A stretch of DNA of 64,000 nt. Origin: Holosporales bacterium (GTDB taxonomy: Bacteria > Pseudomonadota > Alphaproteobacteria > RUG11792). Shown piece by piece: positions 26,001 through 34,428 of the stretch; the first letter of the stretch is position 1; every line of letters begins with the position of its first letter. A model generated the notes under the pieces. It saw only the letters and a program-made list of their open reading frames with translations. It was not told the DNA's origin and ran no database searches. The stretch lies in assembly GCA_031266135.1 (NCBI GenBank), contig JAISBP010000001.1, positions 1-64,000 on the forward strand, in the 5' to 3' direction. The translations under genes were made by a program, and so were the position numbers.

Positions 26001-27677
26001 CTAACTACCTGTTTTCTGAAATAGAGCTAGCCACTGTCTCTGTGACGGCATTTCCTGCTCTTGGGTGTATACTAAAAGCGCCACTGACCTGAGCGCTCCA
26101 TCATCCTGCAGGGGGGCGGGGATTAATATAACATCTGAGTCGCTGCTATGTGCCCACCCCCCTGAGGCTGTCCGCGTGGAAGTCGTGTAGTGGTTTGGCC
26201 AGTGGTGGATTACCGCCTGGAGGTCGTATGGCTTGTTTCCATAGTGTAGCACTTCCTCGAACGTTATCGGATACGTGTCCTCTACTACTACGTGTCGTGA
26301 ATAGTCGTATGAGGATCGTTTGATGTGCAGAATAAGAACTTCGGGAAAATGTTCAATGTGGATGCTGCGGATTGGCATTACTCTGCCCTGACATTCTGGG
26401 CAGATCCACAAATTGTTGGGATCATACCGGTCTCGATGTGGGAGAACTGAGGCTCCTAGGCAATCTTCTATCGTTTTGTAGTGGTTCCCCTGTGGATCTG
26501 AGATACTTAGTCCTAAAGACAGGAAACTTTCCGTGGGATTAGTTGATATGTATGAGCAAGCGGAGCATTGGCACACGCTGTGCAAGCTACCCCAGAAATT
26601 TTCCCTGATTGTGAGGGAGGTCGCGTTCAGGGAGTTTGGGTATGCTTTAATTAAAGCCTCGATTTCTCCCTCTCCGGGTGCGGCATCCTTGGCCGACTTG
26701 TATATCGTCTGATCGTACCACTCTATTTCCGATAAGTCGAGTACATTCAGGAGCTCTAATAAGAATTCTTGTGCGTCCTGTGAGCTCCCCCACCTCTGGG
26801 AAACTAGGCTTGCCAAGTTGGCTACTATATTTGGTCCTGTTTTGGGATCGAACCTTAGGGAGAAGCTTTTAAGGTATTGTGGGAGCAGGGCTTGGTAGTA
26901 TTTTCTGGGGGCTATGATGTGCTTGTATGGGCTCTGTATTTCCCGAAAGAGCTCGTTGAGTATTACACCGGCTGGCCCTTTGAGGGGTGGGTGTCCCAGT
27001 TGTCTTAAAATTGCTGCCAATGCTTGGAAAATGGCATTCATGAAACATGTGGCGCCTATATTGTGGATGCCGTTGGGAAGACTTCCGAAGACTTGGCGAG
27101 TGTATTCTGACTCTTGCATGACTGCTTCGATCAGGGGTTCTTGAGCTTCCGGGTTCGCCGCTATGTAAGCTCCCAGTCTGATCTCGTTCTCAAACTCTGT
27201 AAAACCGGCGAGGAGATCCTTCTCGAGCTGGGTCGTGCTCCCCGAGATTCTTGCGCATACTTGTTGAATGCTATCGAGGTAGTTTATGTGGCCGGCTGTG
27301 GAGTTTGGGATGTGACCCGCCGCCATCCATGCCCTGGTCGCGGCTTCATAAACTGTGACCAGATACTGTATTTGTGATAACGTAAAGGTATCTCCTTGAT
27401 GGTATGGTTTATTAGGATCACCGTACGTTAGAGATGAACCTTCCAAGGTATAGGTTCCTTCTCGGTTTTGTTGAAGCCGCCATCTAGAGTCACAAAATAG
27501 TATCCTTTCATTTTGGCCCCATGCAGGATTGAAGGATATTTGAGCTGCCATGTATGCCGAATATACATTATCTCCTTGTATGTTAGCCTGGGCCAGAAAA
27601 TCGCTAATCAATCGATCCGATGCTTGTCCGTTACAGATTCCAGCTATAACTGTAATTACTACTAGTATTCTTTTCAT
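26001..27677 (-). CDS. Exported ubiquitin-specific protease (C19), copy 2
   Basis: A 558-residue paralogue of copy 1 with a signal peptide (MKRILVVITVIAGICNGQA). Cys box NGIHNIGATCFMNAIFQAL with catalytic Cys211; His box NHYTTSTRTASGGWAHSSDS with His496 and Asp513. The zinc-finger pairs CQCSAC and CPECQG are both kept and the LILHIKR substrate-groove segment is typical. The N-terminal 200 residues again match copy 1 (TYGDPNKPYHQGDTF against TYGDPNSPYQPGATF). The two genes are in tandem, with near-identical promoters and 3' tails, so they arose by duplication and then diverged strongly. Probably a secreted deubiquitinase acting in the host. Confidence 0.9.
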   Translation of the reverse strand: MKRILVVITVIAGICNGQASDRLISDFLAQANIQGDNVYSAYMAAQISFNPAWGQNERILFCDSRWRLQQNREGTYTLEGSSLTYGDPNKPYHQGDTFTLSQIQYLVTVYEAATRAWMAAGHIPNSTAGHINYLDSIQQVCARISGSTTQLEKDLLAGFTEFENEIRLGAYIAANPEAQEPLIEAVMQESEYTRQVFGSLPNGIHNIGATCFMNAIFQALAAILRQLGHPPLKGPAGVILNELFREIQSPYKHIIAPRKYYQALLPQYLKSFSLRFDPKTGPNIVANLASLVSQRWGSSQDAQEFLLELLNVLDLSEIEWYDQTIYKSAKDAAPGEGEIEALIKAYPNSLNATSLTIRENFWGSLHSVCQCSACSYISTNPTESFLSLGLSISDPQGNHYKTIEDCLGASVLPHRDRYDPNNLWICPECQGRVMPIRSIHIEHFPEVLILHIKRSSYDYSRHVVVEDTYPITFEEVLHYGNKPYDLQAVIHHWPNHYTTSTRTASGGWAHSSDSDVILIPAPLQDDGALRSVALLVYTQEQEMPSQRQWLALFQKTGS

Positions 27678-27720
27678 ATGTCTGTTGAATTGTTTATCTT
27701 GTTATACTTTATCGGCGTCT

Positions 27721-27749
27721 ATTATACCATTTGTTTTCTTTGTTGACAA
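27721..27749 (-). promoter_or_regulatory. Sigma-70 promoter of USP copy 2
   Basis: TTGTCA, 17 bases, TATAAT on the minus strand, as in copy 1. Beyond it, at about 27765-27800, lies a copy of the USP 3' tail (FQKTG-stop), a footprint of the duplication. Confidence 0.75.
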
Positions 27750-27975
27750 GTTATTTATGATTGAATTCTACTAATTACCTGTTTTCTGAAATACCATGCT
27801 GTGGGCCCTATACCTTTCGATTTCCCTTGCGCTAATTCTTGTCTAACTGACTTATTATTATGATTGTTAAGAAATAATTTCAAAATTATTATAAGTTATT
27901 AACTAATTATTAATCTTATTTTGATAGCATGCGGAAGTGAGGATTGCGAATGAGCCGCGATAAGGAAATTTATTT

Positions 27976-29130
27976 ATGAATAGTAACAGCATGTGTCCAA
28001 AAAGGATTTCGAATTTTTCTGCTTTATTCAAGTCATTGTTAGTGTATCTCATTTTCCCTGTAACACATTCTATTGGAGCTACTGAAAGTGTTGGAACCAG
28101 CTCTTTCTCTGGATCTATCGATTTAAATGCCGGACTCGATGAACCAGATCGTGGAACACCAGGTTCTGATCAACACGGGAGAAAAGAACATGTCGAGAAG
28201 AAAAGAACGTGTGCAGATGCCAAAAATGCTTCTCTGGAGGAAGAAGACAATATTTTTGATTGCCATAACGCGATTGATTTTGAATTAAATGGTCCAGAAT
28301 CTTGGAAAGAATATTTTAGACTTTACTTGGAATCTAACAGTTTTAACACCAGTTCTCCAAACTTATACTTCATTTTAGACGGCACAGGAGCATCAGACGA
28401 TCAGGCAAAGGAATTTATTAATACCGCCAGTGCAAATGACAGATCGGTAGTTTTGAATCTGTCCAATAATCCCGGGATTGGTGATGGTCTCTTGGCCGGA
28501 GTAGATTTAAGATGTATTGTCTATCTGAATCTTAGTCATACGTCAATCACTGACGCTGGTATTGCGAATCTCATATCTATTATTCAATCGGGAGGCCTCA
28601 ATAAATTGATATGTATAAATCTGAGTGACACAAAAGTAACTCCTAATGGAGTAGAAAGCTTAAGACAGGCAATGCGTAGTGCTGTAGACAGCGCTCAGAT
28701 TACAGGCAAGCTTAAAGGGAAAGATGGAGTAATTTACTCACATTCCAGTCAGCTGCATTTTGGAGAAGGTCTTCAACAGAGACACCATCCTGATCCAGGA
28801 AGCCATCCGTCTTTCACAACTGCAGCATCAGGTATAGCAAGTGTGATGCCGAATGATATAAGCACATCTGTTGAAATAGATCCAGATGTGGATACAATCG
28901 GTGAGAATCCAGAGATAATTGCTCCTGCAATTCCAGCTACTCATCATACTCAAACAGCTGAAGATATACTGAAGGAAGAAGGAATAACTCTCGGTTTTAG
29001 TGGAGATACAGCAGCTCTAGCTGAAGTTGAAACAGGTAATCCGGTCGCTGGTGACGTCGGCAGAGCTAGAACAGCCCGTAATTTCGGTAACTTTCAGCGA
29101 GGGGGAGAGGGGAACCGATTTCATTATTAA
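27976..29130 (+). CDS. Exported leucine-rich-repeat protein
   Basis: A 384-residue protein. Residues 15-36 form a signal peptide after a basic start (SLLVYLIFPVTHSIGA). An acidic linker is followed by a short leucine-rich-repeat block (about 130-235): VVLNLSNNPGIGDGLLAGV, IVYLNLSHTSITDAGIANLI, LICINLSDTKVTPNGVESLR, of the RI-like type seen in eukaryotic proteins. The last 130 residues are low-complexity and probably disordered. LRR proteins usually bind other proteins; next to two deubiquitinases a host role is likely, by inference. AT-rich upstream region, no repeat insertion. Confidence 0.8.
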   Translation: MNSNSMCPKRISNFSALFKSLLVYLIFPVTHSIGATESVGTSSFSGSIDLNAGLDEPDRGTPGSDQHGRKEHVEKKRTCADAKNASLEEEDNIFDCHNAIDFELNGPESWKEYFRLYLESNSFNTSSPNLYFILDGTGASDDQAKEFINTASANDRSVVLNLSNNPGIGDGLLAGVDLRCIVYLNLSHTSITDAGIANLISIIQSGGLNKLICINLSDTKVTPNGVESLRQAMRSAVDSAQITGKLKGKDGVIYSHSSQLHFGEGLQQRHHPDPGSHPSFTTAASGIASVMPNDISTSVEIDPDVDTIGENPEIIAPAIPATHHTQTAEDILKEEGITLGFSGDTAALAEVETGNPVAGDVGRARTARNFGNFQRGGEGNRFHY

Positions 29131-29455
29131 CCTATCACGATAGTTTTATTTTAACCACTCCATAACCAGTTCTTACGTGGAGAGAAATATTTGCTTCTCT
29201 TCAATCTCTCCCCCATAAGCTTCTCACTTTGTCCTTGCACGTGCGGCATCTTCGTATTCCTCTATTGCATCACGGACAGAGGATGCAGCTCGAGCATGAG
29301 TATACTCATTGGCTCTTCATAATCAGCTTCATAATGTGTACTCAAGTACTGGGCGGGGCTGCGTGCCATCTCTCCTTTCATAATATCTGATTCTGGAGTT
29401 TTTTTGGTAAGAGATCTATTGGTAAACAAAGGAGATGCATGTCGTGTGCTCGAGG
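29131..29455. other. Convergent intergenic region with repeat C remnant
   Basis: Contains repeat C copy 3 (29310-29417). About 29225-29300 in minus frame reads ARAASSVRDAIEEYEDAARA, perhaps a gene fragment; I could not assign it. Confidence 0.4.
29310..29417 (-). repeat. Repeat C copy 3 (partial, reverse)
   Basis: The minus strand starts AGATCTCTTACC and continues CCAGAATCAGATATTATG and GGCACGCAG, then GAAGCTGATTATGAAGAG. The second terminal repeat is lost. The open frame of the family is kept (PESDIMKGEMARS). Confidence 0.7.
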
Positions 29456-31081
29456 TTACGAAATAGCTCCAACGGATTTAATATACTTCTGGTAATCTGG
29501 ATCCTGTGAAAGGTGAGCATGTGATCCAAAGATGGGGCATTCACCTGTGCTCATGTAGAGTATCTTATTCGCGTAAATAAGAAATTTCGAATACTTGGTT
29601 ATGATGATTACTGTCTTCCGTTTAGTCATGTATTCAACGTATTCTATGAAGGCCTGTTCGTCATCTTCCGTCTCGAAATTCTCCGGTGATTCAATTAATA
29701 ATATCTGAGGCTGCTGCATACTAATCCTAGCAATTTGGAGCTTGAATAAAATACTCTGTGGAACTTGTATTAGATGAGTTGCAGCATCGAAGATGTCTAA
29801 TTGTAATATGGGATACAGCCCAATCTTTTCCGCGATATGCAAAATCTTTTCTTCGTCCTGATGGAGCATCGCTAGATTTTGATAAATAGTTCCATTTATT
29901 AATCCGAAATCTTGCTTAAAGTATCCTATAAAAGATCTGATGGATTGCTTTTTAATGGTATTAATCGAAGTTCCGGATAGATAAATATTGCCAGATTGTG
30001 GCTTATAATACTTTAGTATCAGATCAAAAATATATGGAGCGAGCTTAATATTTTCTCCAGTAATCGCAATGAATTCTCCAGGAAGAACAGAAAAAGAAAC
30101 GTTTTGTAGGTAGTTATTAGTGGATGCCTCGGCCGTATCCTGAAAATACACTCCATGGAATGCTAAGAATAGGCTTTCATTATTAGGAGTAATGCTTTTT
30201 TCGTGAGCGTCATCAGTATCATCGAATTTGTATTGATCCAATGTTTTGAGAGTTACATTCTTAATTTTAAGGTATCTTAATATCGAGACAATAAACATAG
30301 TATAGACAAAGCTTATTGCGAAGAAAAAAGGCCTGGTAAGTGCAATATTAAATATCTTAGTAATGGATACTTCTTCATTGATAACATACATCAATATACA
30401 CGCTAATTCCAGAAAACAGATGTGCCACAGCATCCTCCACGTCACGGAAGTGATATCGTTCTTCGTATCCTCGACAATTGATCGGCGCATCTCATCGAAT
30501 TGATCTATCATAATCCGTTTAGATTCGTAGTACTGGATACCCTTTGCCGCGAAAGCAGTCGCCGCAATAAGCTCATCGACTCGAATCTTATATTTCCTGA
30601 TATCGCACGATGAAATGATTTTAGTTGCGGCTTTGATGATGATCTTCGTGATGAACATCGTAATGATAGTCGGAAGTATAATATGTATATCAACTAGGCA
30701 CGCCAAAACTAAAAGAGCTAAAAATATTATAGAGAGAGGAATAGCAAATCCTAATAATTCGAAATTACAATCCTCTATCATCAATAACTTAGAAATATTG
30801 TCGTTCGCTATACCGAGGATCCCATCGGTGGAAATACGCCTCTGATCTGTATAGACGATAGAGTCATTGAAGCTCTTCAAGAACGATATTGTCTTTGCCC
30901 GAATGCTGAGATTCGCGTAATACCAGCACAGTATGAACGACGCTCCACCCAGAAAGACGGATGCCGAATGAATGTAGAAAGAAAGAGTCGCATCAAGTCC
31001 CGTCACGAAAAAATCGTGGAAAAATCCGAAGACACACAGCGGAAAAATCGTTACAGACAGGCAATATCCAAATACCAACAT
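29456..31081 (-). CDS. Degenerate ABC exporter-like membrane protein
   Basis: A 541-residue protein with the layout of an ABC half-exporter: about six membrane segments (1-285) and a C-terminal nucleotide-binding-like domain (about 310-541). The ATPase motifs are damaged: Walker A reads [11 protein letters not shown] instead of GxxGxGKST, the signature LSGGQ is replaced by [12 protein letters not shown], while the Walker B strand [11 protein letters not shown] is recognisable. D-loop and switch His are also not clear. Either it works only as the inactive half of a heterodimer or it has a new role. The frame is long, intact and AT-rich. It follows tRNA-Ala on the same strand. Confidence 0.75.
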   Translation of the reverse strand: MLVFGYCLSVTIFPLCVFGFFHDFFVTGLDATLSFYIHSASVFLGGASFILCWYYANLSIRAKTISFLKSFNDSIVYTDQRRISTDGILGIANDNISKLLMIEDCNFELLGFAIPLSIIFLALLVLACLVDIHIILPTIITMFITKIIIKAATKIISSCDIRKYKIRVDELIAATAFAAKGIQYYESKRIMIDQFDEMRRSIVEDTKNDITSVTWRMLWHICFLELACILMYVINEEVSITKIFNIALTRPFFFAISFVYTMFIVSILRYLKIKNVTLKTLDQYKFDDTDDAHEKSITPNNESLFLAFHGVYFQDTAEASTNNYLQNVSFSVLPGEFIAITGENIKLAPYIFDLILKYYKPQSGNIYLSGTSINTIKKQSIRSFIGYFKQDFGLINGTIYQNLAMLHQDEEKILHIAEKIGLYPILQLDIFDAATHLIQVPQSILFKLQIARISMQQPQILLIESPENFETEDDEQAFIEYVEYMTKRKTVIIITKYSKFLIYANKILYMSTGECPIFGSHAHLSQDPDYQKYIKSVGAIS

Positions 31082-31096
31082 AGTAATTAAAAGACG

Positions 31097-31172
<76 letters not shown>

Positions 31173-31342
31173 TAGGCAACCCAGAGTTACGCTTCGATCC
31201 TATCTCATATCGTCTGGATTTTTCAAGTCTTTATTACCTGAAATGCTGCATGGCTTATTTCTGGGACACTTATTTTATCTGGATTAGCAATTATATTAGA
31301 AATAATCTTGCTTAGAAACCTCTTAATGCTAAAATGCTGCAG

Positions 31343-31372
31343 GTATCCTCGATGGGCGACCGCCGGGGATAC
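31343..31372 (+). promoter_or_regulatory. Stem-loop in leader of next gene
   Basis: GTATCCTCG and CGGGGATAC pair over nine positions (one G-U) around a 12-base loop, 31 bases before the start of the exported gene at 31404. It may be a leader structure; no riboswitch class recognised. Confidence 0.3.
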
Positions 31373-31403
31373 GTGAGTAGGCGTTATCCAAGGAGGTGTT
31401 TAA

Positions 31404-31796
31404 ATGAATAACCTATACAAAATCTTGTCTTTAATTTTGATAATACCATGGGTGAACTGCGAGGCTACGGAAAGATCAGTTGTTCCGGATAATCAAGCTA
31501 GCGCACCATGCTACTGTCCCCTATCTTTAGACGATTCGTTTGCAGGTTCATTGGTTTCAGCAACCATAGATTTACCGTTCAAATTGTGCTCTGATGAATG
31601 GGCAATTGGGATATGGATAAATTGGAAAACAAATCGTGGAGAAATTAGTCTAGTACAAGCAACGCCATCCCCAAAGGACGATGTCCTCAAGCCGGTCCTA
31701 CGTAACTTATTTGACGAGAACCATCTATCGATCTCATCTGTATTGATCCATTTGAGAAATGGAGATGTAAAAGTATTAGATTTCATCCAATCCTGA
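31404..31796 (+). CDS. Small exported protein of unknown function
   Basis: A 130-residue protein with an excellent Shine-Dalgarno (AAGGAGG) and a signal peptide (MNNLYKILSLILIIPWVNC, then EATERS). The cleavage site LIIPWVNC could also suggest a lipoprotein, though the lipobox is poor. The mature part has four cysteines and alternates strands and helices; no family recognised. A second exported protein of nearly the same size follows at 32044. Confidence 0.7.
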   Translation: MNNLYKILSLILIIPWVNCEATERSVVPDNQASAPCYCPLSLDDSFAGSLVSATIDLPFKLCSDEWAIGIWINWKTNRGEISLVQATPSPKDDVLKPVLRNLFDENHLSISSVLIHLRNGDVKVLDFIQS

Positions 31797-31906
31797 CGGA
31801 TAAGTATACATGCCATCCCTCTGGCACCTTGAGGACAAAGGTCTAGCGTGAGGGAGTGTAGTTTAAGGAATACAGTTAGGTGAAGGCGCGTGATAATTAA
31901 CAAAGG

Positions 31907-32034
31907 AGAGTTTTCGAGAATGGTGAACTCTACAACGGTTCTGATTCGTGGTATCTTATTTGCCCAGGGTTTTGCCTTAGTGGTAACATGACATGTAGAT
32001 GTAAAATTTATCTACGAAAACTCTCTAAAAATAG
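31907..32034. repeat. Element with inverted ends between two exported genes
   Basis: GAGAGTTTTCGAGA at the left and CTACGAAAACTCTC at the right are imperfect inverted repeats, in the style of repeat C ends (AGAGTTCTTTCG) but with unrelated interior. It encloses a 23-codon frame from 31920 with a Shine-Dalgarno-like AAAGGAG (MVNSTTVLIRGILFAQGFAL), which looks like a signal-peptide remnant. Confidence 0.45.
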
Positions 32035-32043
32035 ATTCCTCAA

Positions 32044-32442
32044 ATGAGGAATATTACAGCCATAGTAGCAGCAAGTGTAATGGAGCTAGGGCAAGTGTGT
32101 AGTGCAGCCTGTGTCCAAGAGGTAGGAAGCAATTTACCTCAGACTCCATCGTTTGATGGATTGAGTGGGATAGGTTTTATAGGATCCGTCAGGTCCGAGA
32201 AAAAGTTAAGCCTTGACAGCTGTTCATGTAATGTGCATGAAGATATGCTAACCAAAGCGTTGTTTGTAAAGATCGATGGCCCCTTTCTTCGCTCCAATTT
32301 ACAATTATTGATGGAGGAACTAGATAAGGTATGTCCGGCGGATGGAGGTCTTAAAACTGTCATGATATCAATTCCAAATGAAGTAATTGTGATGCAATAT
32401 CAGCTGCAGGCAGGAAAACTTTGCATCAAAGAGATATCGTAA
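32044..32442 (+). CDS. Small exported protein of unknown function
   Basis: A 132-residue protein. The first 22 residues are a signal-peptide-like stretch (MRNITAIVAASVMELGQVCSA) and a Cys-containing mature region follows (CSCNVHEDMLTKALFVKIDG). A helix-rich part (LLMEELDKVCPADGGLKTVM) and strands complete it. No family recognised and no convincing similarity to the 31404 product beyond size and layout. The ribosome binding site is weak. Confidence 0.6.
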   Translation: MRNITAIVAASVMELGQVCSAACVQEVGSNLPQTPSFDGLSGIGFIGSVRSEKKLSLDSCSCNVHEDMLTKALFVKIDGPFLRSNLQLLMEELDKVCPADGGLKTVMISIPNEVIVMQYQLQAGKLCIKEIS

Positions 32443-32479
32443 CAATTTTATTCGATCTGCCTGTCCTAAAAAGGAACAG

Positions 32480-32662
32480 CTATGTCGAAAATCTTGGTGG
32501 TTTCTTCTTTGTCACATCCTTGACGATATATTGGAGCTGTTGCATATGCTTTGTGGTAAGTATATTTGAGACTTTATCTCCTACCTCTCGAGCATTTCCC
32601 TGCATATATAAAGGCTCTACAGAAAGAGTTTGTAATGTCTGAACGATAGTTGATTCCCTCAT
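32480..32662 (-). CDS. Possible small protein or gene fragment
   Basis: A 60-residue frame (MRESTIVQTLQTLSVEPLYM, then a helical segment REVGDKVSNILTTKHMQQLQ and a basic end). The composition looks protein-like but there is no Shine-Dalgarno sequence and no signal peptide, so it may be the end of a decayed gene. Confidence 0.25.
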   Translation of the reverse strand: MRESTIVQTLQTLSVEPLYMQGNAREVGDKVSNILTTKHMQQLQYIVKDVTKKKPPRFST

Positions 32663-32720
32663 AACTGAATATTTTCACTAGTTTTGGAGTTAAAGGCTTG
32701 ATGATATATTTATTAACAGA

Positions 32721-32803
32721 TATACTCGTTCTACTTACCAAACGCATTATTTTTTGCTTTAATAACGCTGGATTTTATGTGATTGTAAAGTAGAACGAGT
32801 ATA
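32721..32803. repeat. Repeat B copy 1 (83 bp)
   Basis: Perfect 16-base terminal inverted repeats TATACTCGTTCTACTT / AAGTAGAACGAGTATA. The interior includes AATAACGCTGGATTTTATG, shared with the copies at 40.6 and 54.3 kb. Confidence 0.85.
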
Positions 32804-32835
32804 TTTCATTTTCATAGAGAAATATTTTCTGAAAA

Positions 32836-32933
32836 TTAACGAACTCTTAATGTTTTTGTGCTATCTTCTTGTACACCACCGCCGACCCCCACCCACCCGG
32901 GATACTACCACAATTTGATTAATAAAACGTTAA
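32836..32933 (+). repeat. Repeat A copy 4 (98 bp)
   Basis: TTAACGAACTCTTAATG at the left, CGTTAA at the right, with the core CCGCCGACCCCCACCCACCC between. Starts 33 bases after repeat B copy 1. Confidence 0.85.
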
Positions 32934-33060
32934 TAGAGAAATAATTTTTATGAAGAAATAAATTCACCAATAAATGTAATAGACGTACTCACAAAGTCAC
33001 TTGGGTATATTATACCATTATAGAGCTCTTACATGACGGCGGATTCCCTATAGAGAAGTG

Positions 33061-33083
33061 TCCCCCCAGAACTCTTGGGGGGA
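33061..33083. terminator. GC-rich stem-loop, possible terminator
   Basis: TCCCCCCA and TGGGGGGA pair around a seven-base loop, downstream of the AmpG-like gene. There is no T run after the stem on either strand, so a role in termination is uncertain. Confidence 0.3.
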
Positions 33084-33186
33084 TGACTCCTCAGTCCAAG
33101 GGCAGTGGAATATTGCAACAATACCATCTCGAATAATGTATGAAACTGTTCGGAGAGTTCAATTTTTTCATCTTTGAATTTGGTAT

Positions 33187-34425
33187 TTACCTGCCTTGAC
33201 TCGAGTGTGCCTTCAGTATCCTTCTATACGCTATGAGGCCCGGGATGTTGGATACGAGGCACATCATGAACATCATTGGCCAAGATCCAACGTCGGCGAT
33301 CATTCCGCCCAATTTCGTGGATATTATTCTATACAGCGAGCTGAGGGATATTATTAGGACGAATATGTTTACGTCCCCGGAAGATTCCTCCGCGGCATAC
33401 GTCCTGAATACCACATTTGAAAAGCTGAAGATAATTGTGGAGATGTTGATCACTATGGCCAGGACCAGTAATTCCACATGAACACACGAGACGATGGTAA
33501 ACAATAATGCCGGAATACACTGCATGATGAACGTATACCTCATACATTTTATGGTGCTAAATTTTTGGGCACACGCTCCCGCGATCAGACCCGATATAAT
33601 CATGACGAATAACCCGATGACATGCGTCACATTGGCGAAGGTGATCTTAGACATGCCTATCGATTGTAGGAATACTGGCTTCATTGTGCTGATACAGCTA
33701 TCCGTGAACTTAAACGAAAGCATCGTCATTAAAAAAAGACCAACCTTCTTCCTACTGAAAAAATCACGTAACGATCGGAGGTAATCCTTAACTGAAGATG
33801 TGGTCTGTTTTTGGTGTTCATCACTGTATCTAGTTCTGGGCAGTATTAGGGCCGCCACTGAACACGCCAGTGTAATCAGGCTGATGACGGTGAATGCCAC
33901 ACGCCATCCCTTGGCCTCGGCGATGTATAGCATGACGGCCCCCGACAAGAAGATACCAATCCTGAAGCCCGAGTTGATGATTGAAACCACGGGGCCGAGC
34001 TCCTCCTTTTTAAACAGAAGGAGTTTGACGTAGCTGAAGACGATATCATTGGCAGCGACGGCTACCGACACAGCCAGGATTGTAAGATTCAAGGCAATCA
34101 ACGAGCCGGAGTCTGAATATCCTCCAATCGATGCGAAACATACGATGATGATGGCGTGAAATAACAACGACAATACTTTGATGATGTCGAACTTGGCGTC
34201 CGCGTATTTTATGATGATATTATTGATGAATGGAGATAGGACGAACTTCCAGCTATACGGTAACGTCGCCATCAAGATCGTAGCAATTTCAGAGGGTGAT
34301 ACTTTGCGTTCGGCCAACATGAATGGTAGCGTCGAGCAAAGACCAATGAAGATGAGGCCACTCAGCAGGCCGCCAAAGAACAGGAACGATAAGACCCGTA
34401 ATCTTCCCTTAAAACATTCAAGCAA
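33187..34425 (-). CDS. AmpG-like MFS transporter
   Basis: A 412-residue protein with twelve predicted membrane segments. The N-terminus (GLCSTLPFMLAERKVSPSEIATI) and the PYSWKFVLSPFINN motif are typical of the AmpG/PAT branch of the major facilitator superfamily. AmpG imports peptidoglycan muropeptides for recycling; other PAT members move acetyl-CoA or other substrates. It begins four bases after the ftsA stop on the same strand, an operon with a division gene that fits a cell-wall recycling role. The exact substrate is unproven. Confidence 0.8.
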   Translation of the reverse strand: MLECFKGRLRVLSFLFFGGLLSGLIFIGLCSTLPFMLAERKVSPSEIATILMATLPYSWKFVLSPFINNIIIKYADAKFDIIKVLSLLFHAIIIVCFASIGGYSDSGSLIALNLTILAVSVAVAANDIVFSYVKLLLFKKEELGPVVSIINSGFRIGIFLSGAVMLYIAEAKGWRVAFTVISLITLACSVAALILPRTRYSDEHQKQTTSSVKDYLRSLRDFFSRKKVGLFLMTMLSFKFTDSCISTMKPVFLQSIGMSKITFANVTHVIGLFVMIISGLIAGACAQKFSTIKCMRYTFIMQCIPALLFTIVSCVHVELLVLAIVINISTIIFSFSNVVFRTYAAEESSGDVNIFVLIISLSSLYRIISTKLGGMIADVGSWPMMFMMCLVSNIPGLIAYRRILKAHSSQGR

Positions 34426-34428
34426 TAT

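Larger units (their letters stand above)
32443..33186. other. Repeat-bearing intergenic region
   Basis: Holds a doubtful 60-codon frame (32480-32662, minus), repeat B copy 1, repeat A copy 4, and a GC-rich stem-loop at 33061-33083. Confidence 0.5.

Noticed and set aside
27790-27860. Minus-strand peptide VRQELAQGKSKGIGPTAWYF as a recombinase fragment
   Set aside because: Too short, no catalytic motif, and it overlaps the USP tail footprint.
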